Source: Eubacteriales bacterium
GTDB taxonomy: Bacteria; Bacillota; Clostridia; Oscillospirales; Oscillospiraceae
Direction: 5' to 3'
Length of the DNA: 38,647 nucleotides
Assembly (NCBI GenBank): GCA_030539285.1
Contig: JAUNSH010000027.1
Location: forward strand, 1-38,647
Both the position numbers and the translations under genes were made by a program. Under the pieces are notes generated by a model. That model did not search any database, was not told the DNA's origin, and saw only the letters and a program-made list of their open reading frames with translations. Numbering within the stretch: position 1 is the stretch's first letter; every line of letters starts with the position of its first letter. Positions 13,530 through 22,937 of the stretch are shown here, piece by piece.

Positions 13530-16500
13530 ACGTACAGATATTCATAAAATTCTGGTAATTGGTTCCGGCCCCATCGTCATCGGTCAGGCGGCTGAGTTTG
13601 ATTACGCCGGTACCCAGGCCTGCCTTGCCCTGAAAGAAGAGGGGTACGAGGTGGTTCTGTGCAACTCTAACCCCGCTACCATCATGACGGATCCCGCTAT
13701 TGCGGACAAGGTCTATATGGAGCCGCTGACGCTGGAATATATCGCTCGGATCGTTCGTTATGAGCGTCCCGATGCTATTGTGCCCGGTATCGGTGGTCAG
13801 ACCGGCCTGAATCTGGCCATGCAGCTGGAAAAGAAAGGTATTTTGAAGGAGTGCCGGACAGAGCTTTTGGGAACGCCCAGCTACAGCATTGAACAGGCAG
13901 AAGACCGTGAAATGTTCAAGGAACTGTGCCAGAGCCTTGGAGAGCCGGTGCTCCCCTCTTTGATTGCCAATTCCATGGAGGAGGGTCTGAAAGCGGCTGA
14001 GGAGATCGGCTACCCGGTGGTTCTGCGGCCTGCTTTCACCCTGGGCGGCACCGGCGGCGGCTTCGCGGATAACGAGGAAGAATTCCGGGAAATCATGAAA
14101 AATGCCCTTGTCCTCTCCCCTGTTCATCAGGTTCTTGTGGAAAAGAGCATCAAGGGCTTCAAGGAAATCGAGTATGAGGTCATGCGCGACAGCAACGACA
14201 CTGCCATTGCTATCTGCAACATGGAGAATCTGGACCCAGTGGGCATCCACACCGGCGACTCCATCGTTGTCTGCCCCTCTCAGACTCTGACCAACAAAGA
14301 GTACCATATGCTTCGGGATTCCGCCCTGAAGCTGATTCGGGCGCTGAAAATTCAGGGCGGCTGCAATGTGCAGTTCGCGCTGGATCCCAACTCCTTCCAG
14401 TATTACCTGATTGAGGTGAACCCCAGAGTCTCACGCAGCTCCGCGCTGGCATCTAAGGCAAGCGGCTACCCCATTGCCCGGGTTTCTGCCAAGATCTGCG
14501 TGGGCATGACGCTGGACGAGATCTCCCTGGCCAACACCTGCGCGGCCTTCGAACCAGCTCTTGACTATATCGTCACCAAAATGCCCCGGTTCCCCTTCGA
14601 CAAATTCTCCGATGCCAATAACCGCCTCGGCACCCAGATGAAGGCCACAGGCGAGACCATGAGTGTTGGCAGAACCTTCGAGGAAAGCCTGCTGAAGGGC
14701 ATCCGTTCTCTGGAAATCGGTATCGTTCATCTTCACATGAAGAAATTCGATGACTGGACGAAGGATGCCTTGATGGAATATATTCCCATCGGCACCGACG
14801 ATCGGATCTACGCCATTGCACAGCTGATGCGTCTGGGCACCGGTGTGGATGAGATTGCGGATGCCTGTGGAATCGACCGCTTCTTCCTGCGGAAAATCCT
14901 GAATATCGTCCACATGGAATCTTTCCTAAAGGAGCACGTCGATGATTCCGCCGCGCTGTTTGCAGCCAAGAAGATGGGCTTCTCAGACCGGGCCGTTGCC
15001 GAAATCTGGGGTACGACGGAAAAGAACATCTTCCTGCTGCGCAAAGAGAAAGGTATGACGCCTGGTTATCGGATGATCGATTCCTGCGCTGCGGAATTTG
15101 ACAGCTATATTCCCTATTTCTACTCCACCTACGAGTGCGAGAATGAATCGGTGGTATCCGACCGCAAAAAGGTGATCGTCCTCGGTTCCGGCCCCATTCG
15201 GATCGGTCAGGGTGTGGAATTCGACTACTCCACCGTCCATGCCGTGCAGACCATCCGCAATGCCGGTTATGAGGCCATTATCATCAACAACAACCCGGAA
15301 ACAGTTTCCACCGACTACACCACGTCGGACAAGCTGTATTTTGAGCCTTTGACAGCGGAAGATGTGATGAACATTATCACGTTGGAGCAGCCTGACGGTG
15401 TCATCGCCTCCCTTGGCGGTCAGACGGCAATCAACCTTGCCCAGCCGCTGACGGATCTTGGCGTAAATATCATCGGCACGGACTGCGCTGCCATCGAAAA
15501 GGCGGAAAACCGGGATGCCTTTGAAAAACTCCTGCTGGAGCTGAATATCCCGCAGCCCAAGGGCCGTGCTGTTACCCGCATCGAAGACGGCGTTGCCGCG
15601 GCAAAGGAAATTGGATACCCCGTACTGGTACGTCCCTCCTTCGTTCTCGGCGGACGGGCCATGCAGATCGTGTCTAATGAAGCACAGCTTCGCCATTATC
15701 TGCAAACGGCAGTTGAGATCGACGCTGACAAGCCGGTTCTGGTCGATAAGTATATCCGCGGCAAGGAAGTGGAGATCGATGCCATCTGCGACGGGGAGCA
15801 GGTCTTTGTTCCCGGCATTATGGAGCTGGTGGAGCGCACCGGCGTCCATTCCGGCGACTCCATCTCTGTCTACCCTCCCTTCTCCATTTCCAACAAGGTC
15901 AAGGGCATCATTTTGCAGTACGCCAAGAAGCTGGGTCCTGCCATTGGTATTAAGGGCTTGTTCAACATTCAGTTTATTGTTGACCCGGAGGATAACGTAT
16001 TCATCATCGAGGTCAACCCCCGTTCCTCCAGAACTGTGCCCTTCCTGAGCAAAGCGACTGGCTATCCCCTGGCAGACATTGCCACCCGGGTAGCTCTGGG
16101 CCACAGCCTTCACGATCAGGGCGTGGATGTGCTCTATCCCGACGAAAAGAAGCGTTATTATGTCAAGGCTCCCGCGTTCTCCTTCTCCAAGCTCCGGGGG
16201 CTGGATGCCTACCTCTCCCCTGAGATGAAGTCTACCGGCGAGGCCATCGGCTATGACAATTCCATGACACGAGCCTTGTATAAGGCCCTGCAGGCCTCCG
16301 GTGTGAAGCTGCTGAATTACGGCACTGTGTTTGCCACTATTTCGGACGAGGACAAGGAAGAAGCCCTTCCTCTGATTCGCCGGTTCTATCAGCTGGGCTT
16401 CAACATCGAAGCAACGCCTGGCACTGCCCTCTTCCTGCGTAAGGACGGCATCAAGACCCGCATCCGCGCAAAGGTTGACGACGGTTCCACCGAGATCCTG

Positions 16501-16701
16501 GATTCTATTCGTTCCGGCTTTGTGTCCTACGTGATCAATACCATGGACGTTCGATGCGAGGATGTACACACAGGTTCCAGTCAGATCCGCCGCTGTGCCG
16601 TAGAAAACGGTGTCACGGTACTGACCTCTCTGGATACTGTGCGTGTTCTTCTGGATGTATTGGAAGAAATCACCCTTGGAATTGCAACCATTGACGCATA
16701 A
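13522..16701 (+). CDS. carB: Carbamoyl-phosphate synthase, large subunit
   Basis: Builds carbamoyl phosphate from bicarbonate, two ATP and the ammonia released by CarA. At 1059 residues it is full length, with two homologous ATP-grasp halves. The first begins with [20 protein letters not shown] and the second, near residue 550, with [20 protein letters not shown]. Ribose/metal-binding stretches [17 protein letters not shown] and [19 protein letters not shown] lie in each half. The last about 125 residues are the MGS-like allosteric domain. It is the last gene of the block and is followed closely by a terminator. Confidence 0.97.
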   Translation: MPKRTDIHKILVIGSGPIVIGQAAEFDYAGTQACLALKEEGYEVVLCNSNPATIMTDPAIADKVYMEPLTLEYIARIVRYERPDAIVPGIGGQTGLNLAMQLEKKGILKECRTELLGTPSYSIEQAEDREMFKELCQSLGEPVLPSLIANSMEEGLKAAEEIGYPVVLRPAFTLGGTGGGFADNEEEFREIMKNALVLSPVHQVLVEKSIKGFKEIEYEVMRDSNDTAIAICNMENLDPVGIHTGDSIVVCPSQTLTNKEYHMLRDSALKLIRALKIQGGCNVQFALDPNSFQYYLIEVNPRVSRSSALASKASGYPIARVSAKICVGMTLDEISLANTCAAFEPALDYIVTKMPRFPFDKFSDANNRLGTQMKATGETMSVGRTFEESLLKGIRSLEIGIVHLHMKKFDDWTKDALMEYIPIGTDDRIYAIAQLMRLGTGVDEIADACGIDRFFLRKILNIVHMESFLKEHVDDSAALFAAKKMGFSDRAVAEIWGTTEKNIFLLRKEKGMTPGYRMIDSCAAEFDSYIPYFYSTYECENESVVSDRKKVIVLGSGPIRIGQGVEFDYSTVHAVQTIRNAGYEAIIINNNPETVSTDYTTSDKLYFEPLTAEDVMNIITLEQPDGVIASLGGQTAINLAQPLTDLGVNIIGTDCAAIEKAENRDAFEKLLLELNIPQPKGRAVTRIEDGVAAAKEIGYPVLVRPSFVLGGRAMQIVSNEAQLRHYLQTAVEIDADKPVLVDKYIRGKEVEIDAICDGEQVFVPGIMELVERTGVHSGDSISVYPPFSISNKVKGIILQYAKKLGPAIGIKGLFNIQFIVDPEDNVFIIEVNPRSSRTVPFLSKATGYPLADIATRVALGHSLHDQGVDVLYPDEKKRYYVKAPAFSFSKLRGLDAYLSPEMKSTGEAIGYDNSMTRALYKALQASGVKLLNYGTVFATISDEDKEEALPLIRRFYQLGFNIEATPGTALFLRKDGIKTRIRAKVDDGSTEILDSIRSGFVSYVINTMDVRCEDVHTGSSQIRRCAVENGVTVLTSLDTVRVLLDVLEEITLGIATIDA

Positions 16702-16705
16702 TGAA

Positions 16706-16743
16706 ATCCGCTGCCCGAAGTTCTCGGACAGCGGATCTTTTAT
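16706..16743 (+). terminator. Terminator between convergent carB and pyk
   Basis: ATCCGCTG (16706-16713) pairs with CAGCGGAT (16729-16736), extended by CCGA/TCGG inside after one mismatch, then CTTTTATT. Only a few bases separate the carB stop from the hairpin, and pyk ends at 16749 on the other strand. The A-rich flank on the opposite side suggests it can act in both directions. Confidence 0.75.
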
Positions 16744-16748
16744 TGGAT

Positions 16749-18161
16749 TCAAACAGTTTCGATCTTCATGGTGTTGGTATTTCCCTGCTGGCCGTTTACG
16801 GGGCCGCCGGTCAAAACCATATTGTCGCCGGGCTGGAGCTTCAGCGCGTCAGCAGCCGCCTTCTTGGCATAGTAGAACATGACCTCCATGCTGGGGAACT
16901 GATCTGCCATCACTGGGGTCACGCCCCAGCTCATGGACAGACGGCGCCAGATCTTCCGATCCGTGGTCATACCGATGATGTCAATGGGGGTGCGGAACCG
17001 GCTGACCAGCATAGCTGTCTTTCCGCTGACGGAGCAGACCACGATGGCCTTTGCTCCCACATCGATGGCCATGGAGCACACAGCGTGGGAGATGCAGTCC
17101 AGATTGTTCTTTCCGACAAACTCCGTAGCACGGAAGCGCTGCTTGTAATCCGTGTGCTTCTCCGTATATTCCGCAATATTTGCCATGGCCCGAACAGCTT
17201 CCACGGGGTACTTACCGGCAGCAGATTCGCCGGAAAGCATGACGCAGGAGGTTCCGTCGTACACCGCGTTGGCAACGTCAGAAATCTCTGCCCGGGTGGG
17301 ACGGGGGTTCTGGATCATGGATTCCAGCATTTCCGTGGCGGTGATGACACGCTTGCCCAGCAGGCGGCACTTGCGGGTCAGCTTCTTTTGAACGGCAGGG
17401 ACTTCCACGTAGGGAATTTCCACGCCCAAGTCACCTCTGGCGATCATGATGCCGCCGCAGGCAGAGCAAATCTCTGTGACATTATCGACACCAGAGCGGT
17501 TTTCGATCTTCGCGATGATCTCAATATCGCTGCCGCCGTTCTCATCCAGCAGCTTCTGGATATCCAGCACATCCTGCTTAGTGGATACAAAGGATGCCGC
17601 AATAAAATCTACTCCGTGTTCAATGCCGAAAAGAATGTCGGATTTATCCTGTTCGCTGAGATAGGGACCGGACATGACCTTATTGGGGAAGGACATGCTC
17701 TTGCGATTGCTCAGGGTGCCGCCTACCAGACACTTGCAGTGGATATCATGGCCGCAGATCTCCTGAACCTCAAACTGCACCATGCCGTTGTTGACAGTGA
17801 CGATATCTCCGGGCTTCAGATCCTTGTGCAGCGCCTTATAGTTCACGCTGACCCGTGTCTCGTCTCCCTCAACCTCGTCTGTTGTAAAGGTAAATGCGCT
17901 CCCATCCGCGACTGTGACCTTCCCGGACGCAAAAGTACGAATGCGATATTCTGGGCCTTTCGTATCCAGCATGATGGCAATGGGAAGCCCCAGCTTCTGA
18001 CGCACTCGCTTGATCAGTTCGATTTTCTTTGCGTGTTCCTCGTGGGTGCCGTGGGAAAAATTCAGCCGCGCAACGTTCATGCCGGCAAGGCACATCTGAG
18101 TCAGGGTCTCTTCGTTCTCACTGGAAGGACCGATGGTGCAAATGATCTTTGTTTTCCGCAT
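16749..18161 (-). CDS. pyk: Pyruvate kinase
   Basis: Last ATP-yielding step of glycolysis: phosphoenolpyruvate plus ADP gives pyruvate. At 470 residues it is the short form without the extra C-terminal PEP-utiliser-like domain found in many Bacilli. The N-terminus MRKTKIICTIGPSS and NVARLNFSHGTHEEH carry substrate- and K+-site residues; the active-site Lys region is EIIAKIENRSGVDN, and MIARGDLGVEIPY and ITATEMLESMIQNPRPTRAEISD-type sequence (about 310-330) bind metal and substrate. GGAGGAG precedes the ATG at 18161, and a good promoter lies upstream. It converges on carB. Confidence 0.96.
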   Translation of the reverse strand: MRKTKIICTIGPSSENEETLTQMCLAGMNVARLNFSHGTHEEHAKKIELIKRVRQKLGLPIAIMLDTKGPEYRIRTFASGKVTVADGSAFTFTTDEVEGDETRVSVNYKALHKDLKPGDIVTVNNGMVQFEVQEICGHDIHCKCLVGGTLSNRKSMSFPNKVMSGPYLSEQDKSDILFGIEHGVDFIAASFVSTKQDVLDIQKLLDENGGSDIEIIAKIENRSGVDNVTEICSACGGIMIARGDLGVEIPYVEVPAVQKKLTRKCRLLGKRVITATEMLESMIQNPRPTRAEISDVANAVYDGTSCVMLSGESAAGKYPVEAVRAMANIAEYTEKHTDYKQRFRATEFVGKNNLDCISHAVCSMAIDVGAKAIVVCSVSGKTAMLVSRFRTPIDIIGMTTDRKIWRRLSMSWGVTPVMADQFPSMEVMFYYAKKAAADALKLQPGDNMVLTGGPVNGQQGNTNTMKIETV

Positions 18162-18203
18162 AATGCTCTCCTCCTATATTTCTGACATCTTGTAATCATT
18201 TGT

Positions 18204-18232
18204 ATTCTATCATGCATCCCGGAATTCGTCAA
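18204..18232 (-). promoter_or_regulatory. Main-sigma-factor promoter of pyk
   Basis: Read on the - strand, TTGACG (18227-18232) and TAGAAT (18204-18209) are separated by exactly 17 bases. A leader of about 35 bases leads to the pyk ribosome site. Confidence 0.7.
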
Positions 18233-18247
18233 TCTTTTCCAGAAAAA

Positions 18248-20056
18248 TTACAGGATATCCACGTTATAATGTGTTAACCAGAAATTCATTTGCAGAAAAT
18301 AGGCCATGATCTGAGGATTTCGCATCAGCTGTCCATACCATGGCCACGGGGACGCGCTTTCCAAAAGCTCTGTCAGCTTTTCTCTTCGAACAAGCTCCCA
18401 CACTGGCGCATTTTGGAATGTCATATCCCGGAACTGCGCTGTGATCAGTTCCGTGTAGCGCGGGTCAAAGGTTTTGGGATAGGGGCTCTTTTTACGGTAC
18501 AGCACCTCATCCGGCAGCAGCCCCCGGACCGCTTCCCGCAGAAGCCCCTTTTCCCTTCCCTGGTGATCCTTGCACTCCCATGGCACACCATATAAATATT
18601 CCGCGATTCGGTAATCACAGAACGGCACCCGGACTTCCAGGCCGTGGTACATGCTCATTCGGTCTTTTCTGTCCAGCAGTGTCTGCATAAACCATCGAAA
18701 ATTCAGGTTGACCATTTCCTTCATTCGTTTTTCCAGAGGGGATGTGCCAGGAAGAATATCACTTTCCCGACAAGTCGTTTCATATGCATCCCTGATAAAT
18801 TCCTCTGGACCGGTGACCGGGGCTCGCAGCAGGGATATGCGCTGAATCGTATTCTGCGCCCAGGGGAAGCCTTCCCGTTCCCTGACCTCCGGGTCGCGGT
18901 ACCACGGGTATCCGCCAAATATCTCATCAGCGCACTCGCCGGACAGAGCGACACGCACCTGACGGCGGATATCTCCGCAGAAGGCCAGCAGTGAAAAGTC
19001 AACATCTGCCATGCCGGGAAGATCTCTGGCGATGGTGGCGGCCTCCAAGGCACCGCACAGGGTTTCCGGCGTGAGAACCGTCCAGTGGTGCTGCGTGTTC
19101 AGTTCCCTTTGCATGATTTCAATGTACATGCTGTCGGAATTGGGCTGGAATTTGTTTGCCTGAAAGTATTTGTCATTATTCAGGTAGTCAACTGAAAAGG
19201 TTTTCAGCTGCTTTCCGCCTTTTTTCTCCTGATGCGCGCAGATCGCGGTGATGATACTGGAATCCAGTCCCCCGGACAGAAAGGTTCCGATGGGAACATC
19301 AGAAACCATCTGACGGGAAATCGCGTCAAACACCAAATACCGTACGTGTTCCACAGTGTCGACAAAGCTCTCCCGATGTTCCCGATCCCGGAGCTTCCAG
19401 TATTGGAATAGCTCCATTCTGCCATTTTCATATATCCCATAGTGCCCCGGCTCGATTTCCCGAATCCCCTGAAATACGCCGCTTCCCGGCAGTCTCCCCG
19501 GCCCCAGCAGGATCAATTGGGCAACACCGGTTTCGTCCAGCCGCGCTTTCACTGTAGGATATTTCAGGATGGTTTTTATTTCTGACGCAAACAGGAGGCC
19601 GTTTTCATGTTCCATATAAAACAGAGGCTTTACGCCAATTCTGTCCCGGGCAAGAAATAAGCGTTTGCGTTTCTCCTCCCAAACGGCAAAGGCAAAGATC
19701 CCATTCAGCTTTTCCAGACATCCGGCGCCATATTCCGCATAGGCATGGAGAACGACTTCTGTATCGGAATAACCTCTGAACAAATGCCCACGGGCGTTCA
19801 GTTCTTTTCGCAGGGATTCTGTGTTGTAAAGCTCGCCATTGTACACAAGGATATAGCGCTCCCCTGCCCAGTCAAGCCCCATGGGCTGCTTTCCGCCTTC
19901 CAAATCAATGATTGCCAGTCTGGTATGCAGCAGCGCGGCATCCTCGTGCAGATAGATTCCTGAGGCATCCGGCCCCCGGCGGCGCATGGTATGGAGCATC
20001 TGTTCCAATATGGATTCGTCATTTCTCAAACCGATGATCCCAGAAATAGCGCACAT
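18248..20056 (-). CDS. asnB: Asparagine synthetase (second paralog, long form)
   Basis: Glutamine-dependent asparagine synthetase of the 600-residue type common in Firmicutes. The start was set at 20056, not at the ATG six codons upstream (20074), because Cys must be residue 2: MCAISGIIG. A GAAGGGA site lies in the right place for this start, whereas the upstream ATG directly abuts its GGAG. Amidotransferase domain (about 1-210): LVYNGELYN and FLARDRIGVKPLFY. Synthetase domain: [15 protein letters not shown] and SGECADEIFGGYPWY. YHGLEVRVPFCDYRI marks the substrate pocket. At 602 residues it differs in length and sequence from the 526-residue AsnB at 2777. It lies upstream of pyk on the same strand but with a separate pyk promoter. 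Confidence 0.94.
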   Translation of the reverse strand: MCAISGIIGLRNDESILEQMLHTMRRRGPDASGIYLHEDAALLHTRLAIIDLEGGKQPMGLDWAGERYILVYNGELYNTESLRKELNARGHLFRGYSDTEVVLHAYAEYGAGCLEKLNGIFAFAVWEEKRKRLFLARDRIGVKPLFYMEHENGLLFASEIKTILKYPTVKARLDETGVAQLILLGPGRLPGSGVFQGIREIEPGHYGIYENGRMELFQYWKLRDREHRESFVDTVEHVRYLVFDAISRQMVSDVPIGTFLSGGLDSSIITAICAHQEKKGGKQLKTFSVDYLNNDKYFQANKFQPNSDSMYIEIMQRELNTQHHWTVLTPETLCGALEAATIARDLPGMADVDFSLLAFCGDIRRQVRVALSGECADEIFGGYPWYRDPEVREREGFPWAQNTIQRISLLRAPVTGPEEFIRDAYETTCRESDILPGTSPLEKRMKEMVNLNFRWFMQTLLDRKDRMSMYHGLEVRVPFCDYRIAEYLYGVPWECKDHQGREKGLLREAVRGLLPDEVLYRKKSPYPKTFDPRYTELITAQFRDMTFQNAPVWELVRREKLTELLESASPWPWYGQLMRNPQIMAYFLQMNFWLTHYNVDIL

Positions 20057-20132
20057 AATATCACGTCCCTTCATCTCCGTATTCTATGTATACCCAGCCA
20101 TCGATTGTGCATACTATCATTGGTGATGATCG

Positions 20133-20561
20133 ATGAAAAACAGCAAAGATATCCTGTCCTCCGTTCTGAAAACCACGCAAATGGGCCAAATCGGGATTCG
20201 CAGCGTTTTGGACACCAGTATGCGCCCGGCACTGCGCAAAGCATTGGAATCCCAGCTCCACGAGTATGATTCCATTGAAACAGAAGCCCATTCCATCGCG
20301 ACACAGCGGGGGTGGGAGTTGAAGGAGCTGGATCCCGGCGTGCGAATGATGACAGACATGATGACCCGGATGAAGCTCTACGGCAGGAACACCGATTCCA
20401 AAATCGCCGGTATGATGATCCAGGGCAACACAAGAGGGATGATAAAGGGCCTGAAAAACATCCACCAGTTCGCGGACCAGGATTCCCAGGTCAAGACCGT
20501 CTCTCAGAAGCTGTTGGATTGTGAAACCGCCAACATTCGGCAAATGCAGGGATATTTATAG
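20133..20561 (+). CDS. Conserved-looking alpha-helical protein of unknown function
   Basis: A 142-residue protein, no signal peptide, no membrane segment. It is predicted to be almost entirely helical with heptad-like patterns (for example RKALESQLHEYDSIETEAHS and MIKGLKNIHQFADQDSQV), and contains many Met residues around 75-110. Such four-helix character resembles ferritin-like or coat-F-like folds, but no metal-ligand pattern is evident, so no function is assigned. It is transcribed away from asnB across a 76-base gap and ends in its own strong terminator. The ribosome site is weak (GGTGAT). Coding quality and a clean terminator support it as a real gene. Confidence 0.7.
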   Translation: MKNSKDILSSVLKTTQMGQIGIRSVLDTSMRPALRKALESQLHEYDSIETEAHSIATQRGWELKELDPGVRMMTDMMTRMKLYGRNTDSKIAGMMIQGNTRGMIKGLKNIHQFADQDSQVKTVSQKLLDCETANIRQMQGYL

Positions 20562-20565
20562 AAAT

Positions 20566-20609
20566 CAGGCAGTACCGGCTGAAAAGCTTTGTACTGCCTG
20601 CACATTTTT
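20566..20609 (+). terminator. Intrinsic terminator after the helical protein gene
   Basis: CAGGCAGTAC (20566-20575) and GTACTGCCTG (20591-20600) form a perfect 10-bp stem, followed by CACATTTTT. The T-run overlaps the -35 part of the next operon's promoter, so the two operons abut. Confidence 0.85.
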
Positions 20610-20629
20610 CCTCCAAAGCGCATATCCTA
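20602..20629 (+). promoter_or_regulatory. Candidate sigma-K-type promoter for the peptidoglycan-binding operon
   Basis: AC (20602-20603), 17 bases, then CATATCCTA (20621-20629) fits the Bacillus sigma-K pattern AC - 16/17 - CATAnnnTA. The same arrangement, CACATTT-10-GCGCATAnnCTATT, recurs at 25180-25210 upstream of another cassette. It lies about 30 bases before the GTG start at 20657. The sigma-K assignment is inferred from pattern only. Confidence 0.55.
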
Positions 20630-20656
20630 TTCAGGAATCTGAAAGGAGCTGATACC

Positions 20657-21037
20657 GTGCCATCCACCGGCTACATACAGGTACGTGCCTATACCAGCAA
20701 CGCGCAATACCCCCTGAGAAATGTGGCGATCACCGTTACCTCCCAGGACGGGACTGCCATCGCAATGCGCCTGACCGACAGGAGCGGGAAGATCACACCG
20801 ATTCCCATTCCCGTTCCCGATAAGTCGGAGAGCCAGTCTCCCGATCCCTCAGAACGTCCCTATGCCGTTGTCAATTTATATGCACGCCTAAAGGGCTTTG
20901 AACAGACAGAGGCGGAAAATTTGCAGGTATTCGCGGGAACGACGACCATACAGAATCTGGAAATGGTCCCGCTGTCAGAATTTCCCGACCAGTGGGATCA
21001 GATGATCATATTTGACACTCCGCCCCAAAACCTCTAG
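20657..21037 (+). CDS. Small beta-rich protein of a sporulation-like cassette, unknown function
   Basis: A 126-residue protein beginning with GTG, preceded by AAAGGAG (20642-20648). It has no signal peptide. The first about 100 residues alternate short beta-like strands (GYIQVRAYTSNAQYPLRN, VAITVTSQDGTAIAMRLTD), as in carboxypeptidase-regulatory-like or other Ig-type folds, with a Pro/Ser-rich insertion near 48-70. It ends in FDTPPQNL. It starts an operon with two peptidoglycan-binding proteins and follows a sigma-K-like promoter, so a spore-envelope role is plausible but not shown. Confidence 0.7.
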   Translation: MPSTGYIQVRAYTSNAQYPLRNVAITVTSQDGTAIAMRLTDRSGKITPIPIPVPDKSESQSPDPSERPYAVVNLYARLKGFEQTEAENLQVFAGTTTIQNLEMVPLSEFPDQWDQMIIFDTPPQNL

Positions 21038-21047
21038 GAGGTGAACC

Positions 21048-22271
21048 ATGCCGCAGATCCTTCCATACATCCCCCAGCAAATCACTGTCCATCTGGGGCC
21101 ACCTGACTCGGACGCGCCAAATGTGACCGTCAGCTTTTCCGAATATGTAAAAAATGTGGCGTCCAGCGAGATCTATCCCACCTGGGAGGAAAGCGCTCTC
21201 CGGGCCAATATCCTTGCTATCGTGTCCTTTGCCCTGAACCGTGTCTACACCGAGTTCTACAGAAGCCGGGGTTACGATTTCGACATCACAAATTCCACCG
21301 CCTATGACCAATTTTTTGTCAATGGGCGCAGCTATTTTGAAAATGTGGCGCGGCTGGCGGATGAGCTGTACACCAGCTACCTGCGGCGGACCGGGTTTGT
21401 GGAGCCGCTGGCGGCAAAATTCTGCAACGGTACTACCGTGACCTGCGAGGGCCTCAGCCAGTGGGGCAGCCAGAACCTTGCCCAGCAGGGCTATACCACG
21501 CCGGAGATCCTGCGCAGCTACTATGGCGATGTTGAAATCGTCAGCAACGCCCCTGTACAGGGGATCACATCCTCCTATCCCGGTGTCCTCCGGCGGGGCT
21601 ATTCCGGTCCCAGCGTTGTGGTCCTTCAGGTCATGCTCAACCGAATTTCCCAAAACTACCCCGCGATTCCAAAGATCTCACTGGTTGACGGGATCTTCGG
21701 CGCGCAGACGGAGGCCGCCGTCATTCGGTTCCAGGAGATTTTCAATCTGACCCCCGATGGTGTCGTAGGCCAGGCCACCTGGAACGCGCTGGTGCGCTAC
21801 TATGTGGCGGTCACCAACCTGGCGGAGCTTCGCAGCCAAGGGCAGCAGTTCTACAGCGTCAACTGGGCAAATTCCAATCCCATTCAGCAGGGCGACCGGG
21901 GTGTCAAAGTGGAGCATTTGCAGTATATGCTTCAGGTGCTTTCGGACTACATTCCCGAGATCCCACCAGTCACCATCGACGGAATCTTCGGCCCCAATAC
22001 CCGGGATGCGGTTCTGGCCGCCCAGCGCCGGTTCGGGCTGCCCCAAACCGGCATCGTGGATTTTGACACCTGGGAGGCAATTTACGATCAGTTCTCCGGC
22101 ATTGAGACCACGACCTGGCGTGATCCGGAAACGTTCCCCTATACGTCGGCCATCCTTGGAAACAGCAATCCCCGGGCACGCTATTCCGCAACCAGCACCA
22201 TGTCCCAGTTCCCTGGAGAGAATCTCAGTTCGGGGCAGCAGGATCCAGTCAGACAGGAGGCGCCAAGATGA
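21048..22271 (+). CDS. SpoIID-like domain protein with two peptidoglycan-binding domains
   Basis: A 407-residue protein with no signal peptide. Residues about 25-165 resemble the SpoIID/LytB fold: a Glu in NVASSEIYPTW sits where SpoIID has its catalytic Glu, followed by ALRANILAIVSFALNRVY, YDFDITNSTAYDQFFVNG and GLSQWGSQNLAQQGYT. Two Cys (in FCNGTTVTCEG) flank the region where metal-binding residues lie in clostridial SpoIID. Residues about 180-255 and 280-350 are two PG_binding_1 repeats, each with the D-GIFG-T..AV..FQ..F.L pattern (VDGIFGAQTEAAVIRFQ, IDGIFGPNTRDAVLAAQ). SpoIID cuts peptidoglycan in the engulfing mother cell. It lies 10 bases after the previous gene and overlaps the next by four. 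A cytosolic mother-cell or cortex role is inferred. Confidence 0.82.
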   Translation: MPQILPYIPQQITVHLGPPDSDAPNVTVSFSEYVKNVASSEIYPTWEESALRANILAIVSFALNRVYTEFYRSRGYDFDITNSTAYDQFFVNGRSYFENVARLADELYTSYLRRTGFVEPLAAKFCNGTTVTCEGLSQWGSQNLAQQGYTTPEILRSYYGDVEIVSNAPVQGITSSYPGVLRRGYSGPSVVVLQVMLNRISQNYPAIPKISLVDGIFGAQTEAAVIRFQEIFNLTPDGVVGQATWNALVRYYVAVTNLAELRSQGQQFYSVNWANSNPIQQGDRGVKVEHLQYMLQVLSDYIPEIPPVTIDGIFGPNTRDAVLAAQRRFGLPQTGIVDFDTWEAIYDQFSGIETTTWRDPETFPYTSAILGNSNPRARYSATSTMSQFPGENLSSGQQDPVRQEAPR

Positions 22272-22810
22272 GACCACCGGAATCCTTTGTGGGCCAGCCG
22301 ATCCGAAGCCTGCAAACCATGCTTCAGGTCATCGCGCAGAATGACCCCAGTTATGTAGCAATTATCCCGGACGGCATTTACGGCCCGGAAACCATGCGGG
22401 CCGTGGCGGCTTTTCAGCGAAAGCATATGCTGCCGGTGACAGGGATCACAGACCTGGCAACCTGGGAAGCCATTGTCCCCATATTCGATCAGAGCCTTGC
22501 TGCGCAGGATGCCGCAGTACCCATCGAAGTCGTCTGGAATCCCGGCATCATAATATACCGTGGAGAATCCCATCCGAACCTGTTCCTGGCCCAGGGAATG
22601 CTGGCTGTCCTGTCAGAGGTGTATCACAGTGTCAGCAAGCCCTCGATGACCGGCATTTTGGATGACATCACGGCGGATTCTCTCGCTTCCTTCCAGATGC
22701 TGCTCGGACTTCCTATGACGGGAAATCTGGATCGGGTAACCTGGGCAAATCTGTCACAGCAATATCCCATGGCAGCCAACCGGGCCGTCTCTTCACGGAG
22801 CACCAAATAG
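22268..22810 (+). CDS. Peptidoglycan-binding domain protein
   Basis: A 180-residue protein made of two PG_binding_1-like repeats: residues about 10-75 (PDGIYGPETMRAVAAFQRK, VTGITDLATWEAI) and about 95-165 (GILDDITADSLASFQMLLG, MTGNLDRVTWANL). No catalytic domain or signal peptide is present. It overlaps the SpoIID-like gene by four bases (ATGA) with AGGAGG upstream, so they are co-translated. The second repeat is more divergent. It probably binds spore cortex or cell-wall peptidoglycan together with its partner. Confidence 0.8.
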   Translation: MRPPESFVGQPIRSLQTMLQVIAQNDPSYVAIIPDGIYGPETMRAVAAFQRKHMLPVTGITDLATWEAIVPIFDQSLAAQDAAVPIEVVWNPGIIIYRGESHPNLFLAQGMLAVLSEVYHSVSKPSMTGILDDITADSLASFQMLLGLPMTGNLDRVTWANLSQQYPMAANRAVSSRSTK

Positions 22811-22816
22811 GAAATT

Positions 22817-22845
22817 GTTTCGAAAATATGAATTTTCTTGGAAAC
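22817..22845. repeat. AT-rich inverted repeat after the peptidoglycan-binding operon
   Basis: GTTTCGAAAAT and ATTTTC-TTG-GAAAC pair around a 4-base loop with a 3-base bulge. It starts seven bases after the stop at 22810 and lies just upstream of the next promoter, so it could be a weak 3'-end hairpin or a protein-binding palindrome. Confidence 0.35.
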
Positions 22846-22857
22846 GAATAGTAATAC

Positions 22858-22886
22858 TTGATATTTCAATGTCAGTTGTCTATAAT
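22858..22886 (+). promoter_or_regulatory. Main-sigma-factor promoter of the phosphatidyltransferase gene
   Basis: TTGATA (22858-22863), exactly 17 bases, then TATAAT (22881-22886). The start codon lies about 45 bases past the expected transcription start. Confidence 0.8.
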
Positions 22887-22937
22887 AATGAGAAAATGTG
22901 GGCTGAGATGCCAATGACATAAGCGGAGGATGATCCC

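Noticed and set aside
16701-18185. Long open frame on the + strand (494 codons) opposite pyk
   Set aside because: It mirrors pyk codons on the other strand; it starts right after the carB stop at the carB/pyk terminator and its protein has no recognisable family features, while pyk is unmistakable.
20094-20117. Possible sigma-E promoter (ATA...CATACTAT) before the helical protein gene at 20133
   Set aside because: The start of transcription would fall about nine bases before the ATG and remove the ribosome site; the match is partial.
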